From Chara braunii (Eukaryota; Streptophyta; Charophyceae; Charales; Characeae), in NCBI GenBank assembly GCA_003427395.1, contig BFEA01000118.1, forward strand, positions 3,203,385-3,228,931: a DNA stretch of 25,547 bases, given 5' to 3'. Under the pieces are notes generated by a model that did no database searches, was not told the DNA's origin, and worked only from the letters and a program-made list of their open reading frames with translations. Numbering within the stretch: the first letter of the stretch is position 1; each line of letters opens with the position of its first letter. Below are positions 1 through 9,639 of this stretch, in pieces. The position numbers were made by a program, and so were the translations under genes.

Positions 1-526
1 GGGAGGGATGCCTGGGCCCGCCAGTTTTTCCTGTCCTCATCTCTCCACAAACAGGTCCCCGCCACAAACAATAGTCAGCATGGCATCCCAGTTCTCATCT
101 CTCCAGATCGGTGATTCCGGTTCCATAGCGCGCGTGAAAGCTCGATCCATGGTGTCGAACAACGTCGTGGGGACACGTCACGGTGTTCATCTGCCACTTC
201 TCCGCAATGGCAGATATGGCTTCCTGTACACGACAAGCAAGGAAAGGACGGAACACTCTCCGTGTCAACGGCACCACGTGCTGCGAGCAGGCCACCCATG
301 ACAAACGAAAAACAAAGAAAGACAGAAAACACGGTTTGCCCCCATCCCCCCATTTCCCCCCCACCCTCTCCAGTGTGGTTCCTGTCCCAACCTATGCCGC
401 CTCCCATGGCCTCCACGAAAGAAAAAAAAGCCATTGGTGGCACGAGCACCGCCACCTGTGAACACTGTACCCGCAATGGCGCACCAGTCGGGCATTGTCT
501 TTCGCCACCCACGAGCGGACATCCGA

Positions 527-1290
527 AACAGGCGCGCTGCCCTTCGAACGAACATCCGCGACCGCGTACTGGTCCCTCTTGAATTTCCAGTCTTTCCGAG
601 CTCGGAAAAACTGGGTTTTCCAGCCTCCACGGTGGGGTCACGTCATTCTGCAGGCGAACCCTTCCAACGACCCTTCCACAGAATTCCAAAAATCAGTACC
701 TTTCCAGCTCTTTTCCTTAGGCCTGGACCCCACAGGGAAAAACAGTGGAAAAACCAGCGTGGAAAAGCTTATCTCGGCCCTCCAGAAAGCCCATTTCAGG
801 ACGGCGGTGAGGTTTTCCGGGACCCCACAGCCTGGAAAACGGTATCTGGAAAAGCCACATTTTTCATTTTCACATCGGGTTCCAGTCGGAAAAGTGGCTG
901 TGGAGGAGTTTCCGCCGTATTTTTGTGCCCTTTCCAGAGTTTGGGGGGGGGGGGCATGTCCATGGTTGGAAACTCCTCGCCAACCCATCGGCCCATCCAT
1001 TGTCCGCCGAAGCCGTTCCCTGGTCCACTGGACAGGGCTACGGACATGCTGTTGTCGCCCCATAGGGGAGGCCAACCGAAACAGGCGCAAGGCCGGACAT
1101 CAGCAACCACCATCCGCTCCATCTCCAGTTTGCAGCCTTCCCAAGCTCGTGGAAACTGGCTTTTCCAGCCACTCCGGTGGGGTGCTGTCATTCCGCAGGC
1201 AAACTCTTCCAAACACTCTTCCACGGAAACCCGGAACTTGTCACTTTTCCCAAACTTTTCCGGTGGGGTCCAGGCCTTAGAGTCGGCCTC
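527..1290. repeat. Diverged direct repeat pair, GGAAAA/GACCCCAC-rich family
   Basis: Two copies of a roughly 210-base unit lie at about 527-735 and 1076-1275. They align through shared blocks such as CGAAACAGGCGC, TTTTCCAGCC, GGTGGGGT and CATTC(T/C)GCAGGC, in the same order and with similar spacing. The whole interval is dense in GGAAAA/TTTTCC and GTGGGGTCC/GGACCCCAC words. The same vocabulary recurs at 3355-3900 and 4330-4871, so these are probably relatives of one repeat family. Open frames here are not conserved between the two copies and show no recognisable domain, so I do not call genes. The first 520 bases hold only a short duplicated CTCATCTCTCCA word (38 and 92). Confidence 0.6.
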
Positions 1291-1330
1291 TTTGCTCCAC
1301 TCCGGGAACAGTTACTGCTGAAGTTGCCTA

Positions 1331-1805
1331 ATATGCTGAACTTGGGCGCGACTCCAAGGTACTTGCCCCCCCCAAAAAAGCACTGCTAGCCCTGGCAACT
1401 ACGGAGATAATGTTTTGATGGAAGGAAGCATCGGTGGAATGGGGAAAGGTCCTATAACCTTAGAGGTAGCGGTGGTGGTCTCAAACCACCAGTACATCCG
1501 AGCATCATTTTCGGGATGCCGATTTGTGCCGTATGGCATAGGAAAACCGAACCAGCACGGACGCGAAATCGCATCTCTTTTTACGTGGCATTGCCAGCCA
1601 TTTTCATTCTACCGGCCAGGCCCTCAATCATTTGTCTTAACGACCTCTGTGTCCGTGTATCGCATAAATCGTTTTCTTCTTCATAATCGGAGCCCCCACG
1701 GATGTGGCGCATTGACATCGGGACAAAATAGCTGGCAGACGAGCTGGTGGTTTGGCGGGCCACTATAATTCCTGGTGTTGCATCTGTGGGCCTCGCTCCA
1801 CTACT

Positions 1806-1836
<31 letters not shown>

Positions 1837-2150
1837 GCAAATGTGCAAAACGAGACTGTCACCTTCTGCTAGAACATGGAAAGATACACCGCCATGATTT
1901 TTGTCTTTAAATTTGTGCGTATCTCTCTGAATGGCCCATCATTCTCTTGTTAGGGTGGTTACGAAGCATGGGGAACAGAGGTGGAGAGGAATGAGTCCCC
2001 AGGGATGGTGGCCGATGGAGCAACCACATGGCCGACTACCGAAGGTGACTGTCATATGTATAGTATCCAACCTCTTTTTTTTTTTTTTCCCGAAAACAAC
2101 TCGAGTGAATGCTAGAGGTGCTGATAAGAGCAGACACCACTAGCATGCTC
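1331..2150. other. No recognisable gene; homopolymer tracts
   Basis: I see no convincing coding sequence or RNA gene here. A run of 28 T lies at 1809-1836 and a shorter T run at 2074-2088. A minus-strand open frame ending near 1581 runs through the T tract as poly-lysine and resembles no family I know. The T run at 2074 precedes the retroposon core at 2157 by about 70 bases and may be the tail of that insertion. Confidence 0.4.
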
Positions 2151-2156
2151 GGGGAG

Positions 2157-2209
2157 GCTCCATCTATTGGTGGGGAGCAACACCTGCTGGAAAGCGGGTC
2201 CAGCGTCCC
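2157..2209 (-). mobile_element. Short A-tailed retroposon core, copy 1
   Basis: This is a 53-base conserved block. Read on the minus strand it runs from GGGACGCTGGACCC to CCAATAGATGGAGC. The same block recurs at 2633, 4037, 4974, 10536, 20982 and 22700, with a fragment at 2721. In several copies the GGAGC end is followed within about 10-20 bases by an A run, as expected for the 3' end of a poly(A)-tailed retroposon. Here the nearest matching T run on the plus strand is at 2074-2088. No tRNA A and B boxes are evident inside the block. Confidence 0.6.
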
Positions 2210-2598
2210 CTAACATGTAAAAATGATTGTTATGAAAACATTTCAAACTGGTGTAGGCATGCCATGTGTGCTTCCCACTGAAGGAGAGTGATCATCTGAA
2301 TGGTCATCCAAAGCGACACACAAGCACACCAAGTAACTGATGAGGAGCATTGAGTGCCCTCACCTGAAGGGATTAACCGCCCATCGTAATCCAAAGTCAT
2401 ATCCCTACTCTGAGTTCCTCATCATCTGCCACATAAATCCTTACCTGCCATGGTCTTTTTTTAACAAAAGACTCAGCTCATTTGATTACTCACACCAAAG
2501 GAAGAGGCTGGGAATCATCAACAAACAACCCCGGGGGGGAAAAGAAAGAAAAAGAAAATTGTTACTGGGACCCCTACCCAGCTTAGAAGCAGGAGACG

Positions 2599-2629
<31 letters not shown>

Positions 2630-2632
2630 AAA

Positions 2633-2685
2633 GCTCCATCTATTGGTGGGGAGCAGCACCTGCTGGAAACCGGGTCCAGCGTCCC
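2633..2685 (-). mobile_element. Short A-tailed retroposon core, copy 2, with T-run
   Basis: The same conserved block as at 2157, nearly identical in sequence. It is immediately preceded on the plus strand by a run of about 26 T (2599-2624), which is the poly(A) tail when read on the minus strand. A partial copy of its GGGAACCGGGCCCAGCGTCCC portion follows at 2721-2743. Confidence 0.65.
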
Positions 2686-2720
2686 ATAGATACAACTTTT
2701 CCTCACAGGTTGGCACAAAA

Positions 2721-2743
2721 CTGGGAACCGGGCCCAGCGTCCC
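2721..2743 (-). repeat. Fragment of the retroposon core
   Basis: A 23-base piece matching only the CCGGGYCCAGCGTCCC end of the dispersed core. It lies 36 bases from the full copy at 2633-2685 in the same orientation. It could be a partial tandem duplication or a truncated separate insertion. Confidence 0.5.
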
Positions 2744-3167
2744 ATCACGAATACATTCGGAAAATTCCATCAGAACTTGCATGAGAAAGAAGAAGCAGGA
2801 GACGGGTTGACAAATCCAGAGACAGAAATGGCCAAAACTAGACCAGTATCTTTTTTTTAACTACGCTATATTCTTCTCTCAAAACTTTCATCATCTTGCA
2901 AATTCTTTCAATTCACCTTGACTACCAACCTTCCACCCTGCGAACATAGCTTTGTTATCTCCATCCAGCCATCAGAGGGGATGCATGTTGCCCCCCGCCC
3001 CAACCATGGTGGTCAAGGATGGGGTGGGGCCGCTGGTGGGGTTCCGGCTAGCGCAAAGACCAAGCATTTTGCCAGTAGCTGCGCCTCCCTTTTCATCGTC
3101 CCCCAACCCCAACCAAATAACAGCAGTGTCTAAGGCCAACACTCTCCCACGCACCACACACAACCCA

Positions 3168-3347
3168 GTCACACTCACACTCACACTCACACGCACACCT
3201 GTGTTGGCCAAGTACCCTGTTAACACCGATCAGAGGTATCAAACGGACTATCACTGCTGGTTGGCACTAAGTGCGCCGCAGATGTTTGTGCGGGTTGTGT
3301 TGGCCAAGTACCCTGTTAATACCGATCAGAGGTATGAAGCGGACTAT
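3168..3347. repeat. CACACT repeats followed by a 96-bp tandem duplication
   Basis: Short CACACT/CACACG repeats occupy about 3168-3198. A 96-base unit beginning GTGTTGGCCAAGTACCCTG follows at 3201-3296 and restarts at 3297, nearly identical to about 3347. The inner part of the unit (about 3247-3292, GGACTATCACTGCTGGTTGG onward) recurs at 4124-4172 next to a tRNA-like sequence. The tandem unit therefore shares sequence with a SINE body. Confidence 0.7.
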
Positions 3348-3907
3348 GGGTCAGACCCCACTGCGGTGCGGATGGAAAAGACGTGTGGCCACGAAAAGCG
3401 GGCAAGTCCTTTTGGAAAGTCGGAAAGTACTTTTTCCGGGACCCCATTGCAGAGGACCAAATGCGCTTGGAAAACCCTCTGGAAATCAGTTGAGCCAATT
3501 ATTGCCTGTTTCCGTTGGCACTCATTTGTTTTGTTTTTTTCTCCCTTTTTTTTTTTTTTTTTTTTTTTGTGACACTCTTCATCGCTATTGGCTGCTGCCT
3601 CCCATCCACGGGACCTGGTTTTGGAAAAGTTCAAGACGACTCTGGGGGCCAACCTCAGCTTTCGGCACAAATTTGCGGCGTCATTTCCTCCGCTCGCCTT
3701 TTTCCAGACCGCGGACCATGTGAAAGCGTCCACAGGCGATCTTCCAGGCCACGAAATGCGGGCTGTGGGGTCCCGGAATACGGTTTTTGGAAGACATTTC
3801 GGTCTTTCCATAAACTTTTCCGCGAGGTGTGGGGTCCTGCAAACGCTTTGGCGGCAAAGTTTTTCCTTTCCGCATTCCTATGGGGTCCGGGCCTATCACT
3901 CACTGCC

Positions 3908-4120
3908 TAGCAATAGGTCAGCAGTTATCCATGTTTTTCCTGAATTTTCCTGAACTCCTTTAATAGTTCTCAGATTGTTCTTAGCCGAAGCCAGGTAATG
4001 GCCCTGGTATTTCAAATGACTTGTATAATTCTGTAAGGGACGCTGGGCCCGATTCCCAGCATGTGTGCTCGCCACGAATAGACTGGAGCATTTGTCCAAA
4101 AAAAAATAAAAATAAAAAAA
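3908..4120 (+). mobile_element. A-tailed retroposon with upstream body
   Basis: The conserved core (GGGACGCTGGGCCCGATTCC onward) starts at 4037 and ends in an A-rich tail at 4098-4120. About 130 bases upstream, 3908-3972 (GGTCAGCAGTTATCCATG to TTTAATAGTTCTCA) matches 9931-9996, which lies upstream of the other plus-strand A-tailed core at 10536. The two copies therefore share both a head and a tail segment, which suggests one retroposon family with internal length variation. Confidence 0.55.
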
Positions 4121-4123
4121 TGC

Positions 4124-4235
4124 GGACTATCACTGCTGGTTGGCACTAAGTGCACCGCAGACGTTTGTGCGGCTCGAACCCACCACATCTTGAATGCCAC
4201 TTGTGTGCCTAACCAACTGAGCTAGGCTTCTGGAT
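4124..4235 (-). mobile_element. tRNA-derived SINE fragment
   Basis: On the minus strand there is a tRNA-like A box, TAGCTCAGTTGG (4213-4224), and a B box, GGTTCGAGCC (4171-4180), about 33 bases apart. The intervening GGCATTCAAGA word is shared with the SINE at 25104. Downstream on the minus strand is the non-tRNA segment also present in the 96-base tandem repeat at 3201. No credible complete cloverleaf can be drawn, so this is a SINE head rather than a tRNA gene. It sits directly against the A tail of the adjacent plus-strand retroposon. Confidence 0.6.
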
Positions 4236-4275
4236 CAGACCAGCATCCAACCTCTACAACAACCTGGGCTTCATG

Positions 4276-4313
4276 AAAAAAGACAGAAAGAAAGAAAGAA
4301 AGAAAGAAAAAAA
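4276..4313. repeat. (GAAA)n microsatellite
   Basis: About seven GAAA units and flanking A runs. It lies between the nested SINE and the inner right arm of the long inverted repeat. Confidence 0.85.
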
Positions 4314-4973
4314 GCCATAGCTGGCAACCTCAGAGATAACTGAGGGTTGGACCCCACTGGACCGCGGACAGGAAAAACCTTGCCGCAAAACTGTTTCCAG
4401 GACCCCACAGCCTGCCGCAAATGTCCTGGAAAAAGGTGAAATTTCTTCTGCAAACCCTTTTCCAGGATCCCACCGACCGAAGATTGCAGCTTGGAAAAAC
4501 ATCGTTTTGCGTTTTCACGGAGTCCATGGCCTGGAAAAGTCTCACGGGAGGATTCCTCGCCGCAATTTTGCTGACTCCAGAGGGTAGGGGGGAGGGCATG
4601 TCGTTCCTGGAAAAGCCTCACGGGAGGCAGCAGCCAATAGCGATGAAGAGTGCCACCAAAAAAAAAAAAAAAAAGGGAAAAAAGAACAAAACAAACAAGT
4701 GCCAACGGAAACAGGCAACGATTGGCTCAACTGATTTCCAAAGGGTTTTCCAAGCGCATTTGGTCCTCTGTGATGGAGTCCCGGAAAAAGTACTTTTCGA
4801 CTTTCCAAAATGACTTGCCCACTTTTCGTGGCCACACGTCTTTTCCATCTGCACCGCAGTGGGGCCCTACCCTGAGGCGCTCTTACTGACCCTGATGTTT
4901 AAAATAAAGGAAAATAAAAAAATAAAGGGTTTTTTTTTTCCTTTTTTTTTTTTTTTTTTTTTTTTTGGACAAA

Positions 4974-5007
4974 GCTCCATCTATTGGTGGGGAGCAACAC
5001 CTGCTGC
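4974..5007 (-). mobile_element. Retroposon core, truncated copy, with T-run
   Basis: It begins GCTCCATCTATTGGTGGGGA like the copies at 2157 and 2633 but loses similarity after CACCTGCTG. A T run (about 4942-4966) precedes it on the plus strand, corresponding to the poly(A) tail on the minus strand. It is followed directly by the coding-like sequence from about 5010. Confidence 0.6.
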
Positions 5008-5009
5008 AT

Positions 5010-6120
5010 ACCAAGTACCTTCAGGAAACTCACCAAGAAATTTCATGGAAATAAGACCAGCAAAAACCCTCGAAAATTCTACTGCTGATGATACTAATGA
5101 TACCAGTGATGATAACCTGCTGAGTCCTAATCCTGAGCAACTCCAAGCCTTCCCTTACCAGGATATTGCAACTCTGGACCAGGACAAACCTATCCCCCCA
5201 CTGCCATAGCTGATCTCTTCTCACTACCCAGGCTAACCCCACCCCATGAGTTGTCAAGGTAGCCCCCCTAGTTCACCACATCGGCAATCCGTGAGCACAG
5301 AACAAAACAACTTCAGCAGTCGTCAGGCTAGGTTCGACAATCCCTGAATTCCTGTATCCTAAATAAAGAAGAAGACCAGGTGCTGCCAAGATTGTAAAGC
5401 CACGGATGGCATCGAATTTATTAGATCGTGAAGAAGATACGATTCCATTGGTGACAGCTCAAACCAATCCACACCCACTATACCCTGTCTCATGCTGCCT
5501 CCACCGAGGAAAATCCCTCGGCCCCAACATAGAACAGATCCCCTCCCCTCCCTCCACCTCATCCGCAAAGGCAACCAATCCCCTCCTAGAGGCTGCCTTT
5601 GCCCACCCCTTGTCCCTGTCTGCCCCCACGGGGGTTGAAGGCGACCAACTCTCCAACCCCGGCCCCAGACTCAGACAATCCCCAATCTGCCCTATTCCCA
5701 ATAGGGCTATTGCCTCCCACCATGCAACACCCTTGTAGAATAAGGCTCCCCTGTAACAGACCCCAGGGTTACTTTTTCGGGGACAGCGAACTAGTAGTCT
5801 CTACCCACAACTGGCCAGCCCTGTCTCTCCTTGCCCTAGCTTCCCCAAGGCCAGGCGGAGCCCAGGCTGACAGTCCTACCACCCTTCCCCTGGCTTGTCC
5901 CCTAACTTAGGCCAGGCGGGTCTCAGACCTGCTGTGGGTAACTACCTTATATCTGTACCCTGGGGTCTCAAAATCCCCCCTGCCTACCAAAGTTCCAGCC
6001 ATAACCCCCGAAATCCTATCCCCCCTAAAACGTCTGCAAAATTCAATGTTCGAAATCCCCACTCAGGAACAAGAAACTCGTGAAAAAACAAAATAAAGAG
6101 AATTGGCCTCACCCCGATCG
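5010..6120 (+). other. Proline/serine-rich coding-like stretch, heavily broken
   Basis: Plus-strand frames here give peptide with a protein-like composition, rich in P, S, T, N and D (for example ADDTNDTSDDNLLSPNPEQ near 5085). Each frame closes within about 100 codons and the reading passes between frames near 5209, 5738 and 5910. No catalytic or folded domain was recognised. Composition and the acidic repeats that follow at 6190 suggest the N-terminal, low-complexity part of a decayed element protein, in the style of the pseudogene at 22757. That link is inference from composition only. It could equally be non-coding. Confidence 0.25.
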
Positions 6121-6189
6121 GGGGGACAGGCAGAGCAAAAACTACTAGTGAAATTACTGAGCAATCCCAAACTGAAAACATTTGTTTGA

Positions 6190-6608
6190 TGTTACTACTG
6201 CGAATAGCAGTGATCAAGAGGTATGTAATCAAGAAGGAGGTAATCGAGATATAGGTGATGAAGATGTGGGTGATCTAGATATAGGTAATCAAGAGAGAGC
6301 TCATCAGGATGTAATTATTAATGGCTATTAGATAATTGGGTAACCAAAAACGGTACCCTGAGTCCGAAAAGTTTTCACATGATATCAGTATTGATGATGG
6401 TAGTGATGATGATGGAAGTATTATCGAGAAGTAAGTAATCGAGATCTAGGTAATCAAGATATAGGTGATCTAGATATGAGTAACCAAGATGTAGCTAATC
6501 GGGATGTACGTGAAGCCGAAAACGGCACCCTGAGACTAAACGATTTTCAGATGATTGATGATGATAATGATGATGATGGTGATGGTGATGGTGATGATAC
6601 TGATTTTG

Positions 6609-6643
<35 letters not shown>

Positions 6644-6865
6644 AGTGATGATGATGATGATGATGATGATGAGGAGGAGGATGAGGATGAGGATGGTGAT
6701 GACGACGATGACGCCCAGCGCCCTGCGATCACGAAAGGATGATGGTGATGATAGCTCACCTCCTGTTGATGACGTTGGTGCTGCTGCTGGTGATGATGAT
6801 GACGAGCAGCACCCTACTGATGATAATCCCGACAACCCTTAATGATGATGCGCCCAGTGCTCTGG

Positions 6866-6896
<31 letters not shown>

Positions 6897-6914
6897 GATG
6901 ATACTGATTTTGCT

Positions 6915-6962
<48 letters not shown>

Positions 6963-7196
6963 GAGGGTGATGATAATGATGATGGAGATAACAACGACGA
7001 CGCACAGCGCCCTGCGATCACGAAAGGATGATGGTGATGATAGACCCCCTCCTGTTGATGACGTTGGTGCTGCTGCTGGTAAGGATGATGATGAGCAGCA
7101 TCCTACTGATGATGATCCCGACAAACCTTGATGATGATGCGGCGGGATGATAATGATGATGGCGGTGACAAACCGCTCCCTGACAGTGATGATAAC

Positions 7197-7232
<36 letters not shown>

Positions 7233-7600
7233 TGATAGTGACGACGAATCACCCCCTTGAAGCTGTTGATAACGAAACTCGGCTTGATGACGAACAGCGC
7301 CCCTTGCCCTGATGGTGATGACGCCCATCACCCTGACGACCATGTACACGATGACGTTAGTGCTGCTGCTGGCGATGATACCAACCAACCGTGATGCTGA
7401 TGATGACGAACATCAGCTCGATGACGAACAGCGCCCAGCGCTCTGATGATGATGGCGCACAGCGCCCTGATGAAGGTGATGATGAGCCGCACCCTGCTGA
7501 TGATGCTGATGATGATGATAATGATGATGATGATGAAGATGATGATGATACGGCGACGTAATGATCACGAAAAGATGATGATGGCGATAAACGAGGACAC
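6190..7600 (+). repeat. GAT-rich acidic repeat field with duplicated blocks
   Basis: The left part (6190-6540) contains imperfect 12-base repeats of the form GAT-ATA-GGT-AAT that would encode (G/N)-x-D-(I/V) tetrapeptides. There are two related sub-blocks, each followed by AAAACGG(T/C)ACCCTGAG. From about 6550 the sequence is dominated by (GAT)n, encoding Asp runs in one frame and Met or Ile/Ser runs in others. A block at 6716-6850 recurs at 7005-7141, offset 289 bases, with about 90 percent identity by eye. Because 289 is not divisible by three, the duplication would shift a reading frame. No single frame stays open across the field. It is best called a repeat, possibly grown out of an acidic coding segment. 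Confidence 0.7.
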
Positions 7601-8066
7601 CGGCGATGACGGGCAGTCACTTCACTCGCATTTCGGGTTGCCCAAGGCTCTCTCCGCTGCACTCCACAGGCATCACCAGAGGCGACACCTCACAGGCTCT
7701 ATGCCACGGGCAGAAACGCAGCAGCAATGGAGTATGGACGCGGAACTCCCAGGAAGCCCCCAGGAGTCAGTCTAGTTCTCCCTATCAACTCGTGATACGG
7801 TGTAGACCAGCACCTTTGCTCCCTGCGCGTGCGCAAAACGCCTAATAGGTAGCCGCTGTAAGCTCGACACCCTGTCCAGCAACTCGCCTTAACCCCACCA
7901 GCGTCTCCATCACGCCATCGCCATGCCTTAGTTCGTTCGTATGGATACTTCAAAGCGAGAGCGATGCAAGCCGGGCACCCTCTGCCACCTCACTCCGCTG
8001 CCGCGGTTGATGCCGGGGCACAGCGCTCCCGGTAGCGCTGCGCCCCCGGCCCAATCCAAAGGATTA
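7601..8066. other. GC-richer stretch without a recognised gene
   Basis: The (GAT)n field ends near 7600. One frame continues out of the repeat to a stop near 7775, with a His/Arg-rich peptide (LHRHHQRRH). This faintly recalls the basic segment before the finger of the pseudogene at 22757, but the match is too weak to call. No RNA gene was recognised. Confidence 0.3.
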
Positions 8067-8073
8067 GTCGGGG

Positions 8074-8103
8074 CCCGAGTTTCAATTGCAGTTGAAACTC
8101 GGG
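8074..8103. repeat. Perfect hairpin, MITE-family end fragment
   Basis: CCCGAGTTTCAA and TTGAAACTCGGG form 12-base perfect arms around a 6-base loop. A near-copy lies at 9040-9069, where it forms the left part of a MITE-like element. This is probably a solo or truncated member of that family. Confidence 0.6.
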
Positions 8104-8166
8104 ATGCCTTTAGGTAGCAGTTCAGTCAGGGCTCTCGTCCATCCACGAACAGCAGATAAAAAAAAG

Positions 8167-8376
8167 AGAAAACTACAGCGCAGTCAGGGTTTGAGTTTGT
8201 AATTGCACTTGAGTCAAAAAGCCGGGTAATGCTGAATGTATATGACCTACGTTTCGGGTCCGGTGGGGTCGCGTGGGGGTGTGGTGTATTCGAGGGATTT
8301 CCTGAAGTGCAATCACAAACTGTTTTCGTGAAGTGCAATTACAAACTGTTTTCGTGACTGTGCCGAAGTTACCCCT
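8167..8376. mobile_element. MITE-like element, family M1, copy 1
   Basis: The left end GAAAACTACAGCGCAGTCAG and the reverse complement of the right end (GGGGTAACTTCGGCACAGTC) are terminal inverted repeats. Similarity runs inward through GTTTGTAATTGCACTT. The right half carries an internal duplication of the GAAGTGCAAT(C/T)ACAAACTG block. No open frame is present. Related elements at 9040, 13077, 14376 and 24864 share end motifs (GCGCAGTC or GGGGWAACTA) and internal TCGAATACA or GGGTTGTATACATT words. Confidence 0.7.
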
Positions 8377-8750
8377 AAAAAAAAACAAAACAACAAAAAG
8401 CATCCCTCCTGCTGTGATTGCGGTCTGATACAGGATGCTACAGTACTTGTCTGGAACTGAATGAAACGAGGCAGTTAGCTGCCTCGCGTGGAATCCACCC
8501 TGCCAGCTGGCAGGGCGCTAGAAGGACCTCACAACAAAAAGAAAACACGGTCCTCACATACTGGCCAGATACATTCCGCAAAGCACTGGTGTAAATTCCA
8601 CCTACCTGGATTCATAGTTCCTCGTTTCTTTTCTTTTTTTTTTTTTCTCTCTCTCTTTCCTTTTTCTTCTTTGACCCCCATCCCTGCACTGTTGAAATAC
8701 AGACCCAGATTCAAATTGTGTAGGGTGCCCCCGCCCCGCCACGCTACATC

Positions 8751-8868
8751 TAGGCCGTGGCCAATCTGGGGTGTGGCCGAGACATCTCGGCTGAGGCCAA
8801 TCTGGGGTGTGGCCGAGACATCTCGGCCGTGGCCAATCCGGGTTGTGGCCGAGACATCTCGGCCGTGG
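8751..8868. repeat. 36-bp tandem repeat with embedded palindrome
   Basis: Three 36-base units at 8761-8796, 8797-8832 and 8833-8868, preceded by a partial unit at 8751. Each contains GGCCGAGACATCTCGGC(C/T), a stem with 8-base arms and a 2-base loop, perfect in units 2 and 3. The unit is 12 codons, so both strands stay open across it, which explains the repetitive peptides there. I see no evidence that either is translated. Confidence 0.9.
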
Positions 8869-8884
8869 CCCAACCATGGGGCTG

Positions 8885-9001
8885 TTTTTTTTTGTTTTTT
8901 TTTTTTCCAGCCGCGGCGTGGCGCGGTGCGGCGTGCGACCAAGAAAAAAAAAAAGAAAAAAGAAAAGAAAAGAAAAAAGTAGAAAAGAAAAGAAAAGAAA
9001 A
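8885..9001. repeat. T-rich then A/G-rich simple sequence
   Basis: T-rich 8885-8906, then a short GC-rich segment, then (GAAAA)-type purine runs from 8941 to about 9000. It is simple sequence without a gene. The T-rich and A-rich sides are roughly complementary and could pair around the GC-rich centre. Confidence 0.7.
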
Positions 9002-9039
9002 CCGGCCACGTGCCTGACTGAACTGCTAGAAAAGGTGAG

Positions 9040-9145
9040 CCCGAGTTTCAACTGCGATTGAAACTTGGGCCCTGTCTAAACTGCTAAAATGCAGTTCGAA
9101 ATGCAATTGCAAACTGCAACCCTGACTGCGCCGTAGTTTTCTCAA
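9040..9145. mobile_element. MITE-like element, family M1, truncated copy
   Basis: The right end, on the minus strand, reads GAAAACTACGGCGCAGTCAG, matching the left end of copy 1 almost exactly. The left part is the CCCGAGTTTCAA-type hairpin (9040-9069) shared with 8074-8103. A matching outer left terminus is not visible, so the copy is truncated or rearranged. Confidence 0.6.
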
Positions 9146-9424
9146 AAATAAAAGAGATAATGGCTCTGAGGAAGTAAGGCCAGCTGGTGAATGATAAGGG
9201 CCCACTCACACTAACAATATTTTGAATGTATCTGACCCCATTTACGGCCACAACTGGATGTATCTGGCCACAATGGCATCCAGAAAGAAGTAAAAAAGTC
9301 CTGGTGTGAGTATGCCTCAGGGCTGTTTGTGTGGTGGTTTCAAGGAAGAGAATGGTCTAGAAGGTCAGGTGCTGGCACGCCTGTCATATGGCTAGTCGCC
9401 AGCCTCTACAACAACCTGGAGCGT

Positions 9425-9578
9425 GGTCCCACTAGCCACAAGTATGGGATTGAATGCCTGAATCTGGACGTGTTTCTGCACAGGTGCAGGAAATAGAGAT
9501 TGAACTGCTTTTCTGCATCTCCACGTGAAACACATCCAGATTCAGGCACTCAATCCTATCCTCTTTGCTAGTGGGACC
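9425..9578. repeat. Strong foldback, about 50-bp arms
   Basis: 9425-9475 and 9527-9578 are near-perfect reverse complements, starting GGTCCCACTAGC on the left and ending GCTAGTGGGACC on the right. The loop is about 50 bases and itself contains a smaller complementary pair around GTGCAG and CTGCA. No open frame is present. A transcript would form a long hairpin. No clear target-site duplication is seen at the edges. Confidence 0.85.
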
Positions 9579-9639
9579 TTGGCCCTGGACGTTTTGAAGA
9601 AGAACAAGGACGTGGGATAGCCTTTTTTAACCTGTTGAT

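Larger units (their letters stand above)
3355..4871. mobile_element. Long inverted-repeat structure with nested insertions
   Basis: The left arm at about 3355-3604 is the reverse complement of the right arm at about 4620-4871 over some 250 bases. High-similarity landmarks include GGATGGAAAAGACGTGTGGC and GCTATTGGCTGCTGCCTCCC. Each arm contains a homopolymer at the same place (T 3546-3568; A about 4658-4674). Inside, 3605-3895 and 4330-4615 also pair in inverted orientation but are more diverged. The central spacer holds a poly(A)-tailed retroposon (4037-4120) and a tRNA-like SINE (4124-4235). No transposase frame is seen. It could be a foldback or long-TIR transposon, or an inverted duplication of the repeat family seen at 527-1290. 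Confidence 0.65.

Noticed and set aside
434-1321. 295-codon and 261-codon overlapping frames
   Set aside because: They cross diverged repeat copies in different registers, and no domain or codon pattern supports a gene.
6476-7388. Long Asp-, Met-, Ile- or Ser-rich open frames on both strands
   Set aside because: All frames of a (GAT)n/(ATC)n repeat are open; composition alone explains them.
8488-9051. Frames with repeated GCGRDISA or RCLGHTPDWP peptides
   Set aside because: They arise from the 36-base tandem repeat, whose length is a multiple of three; no start context or domain supports translation.
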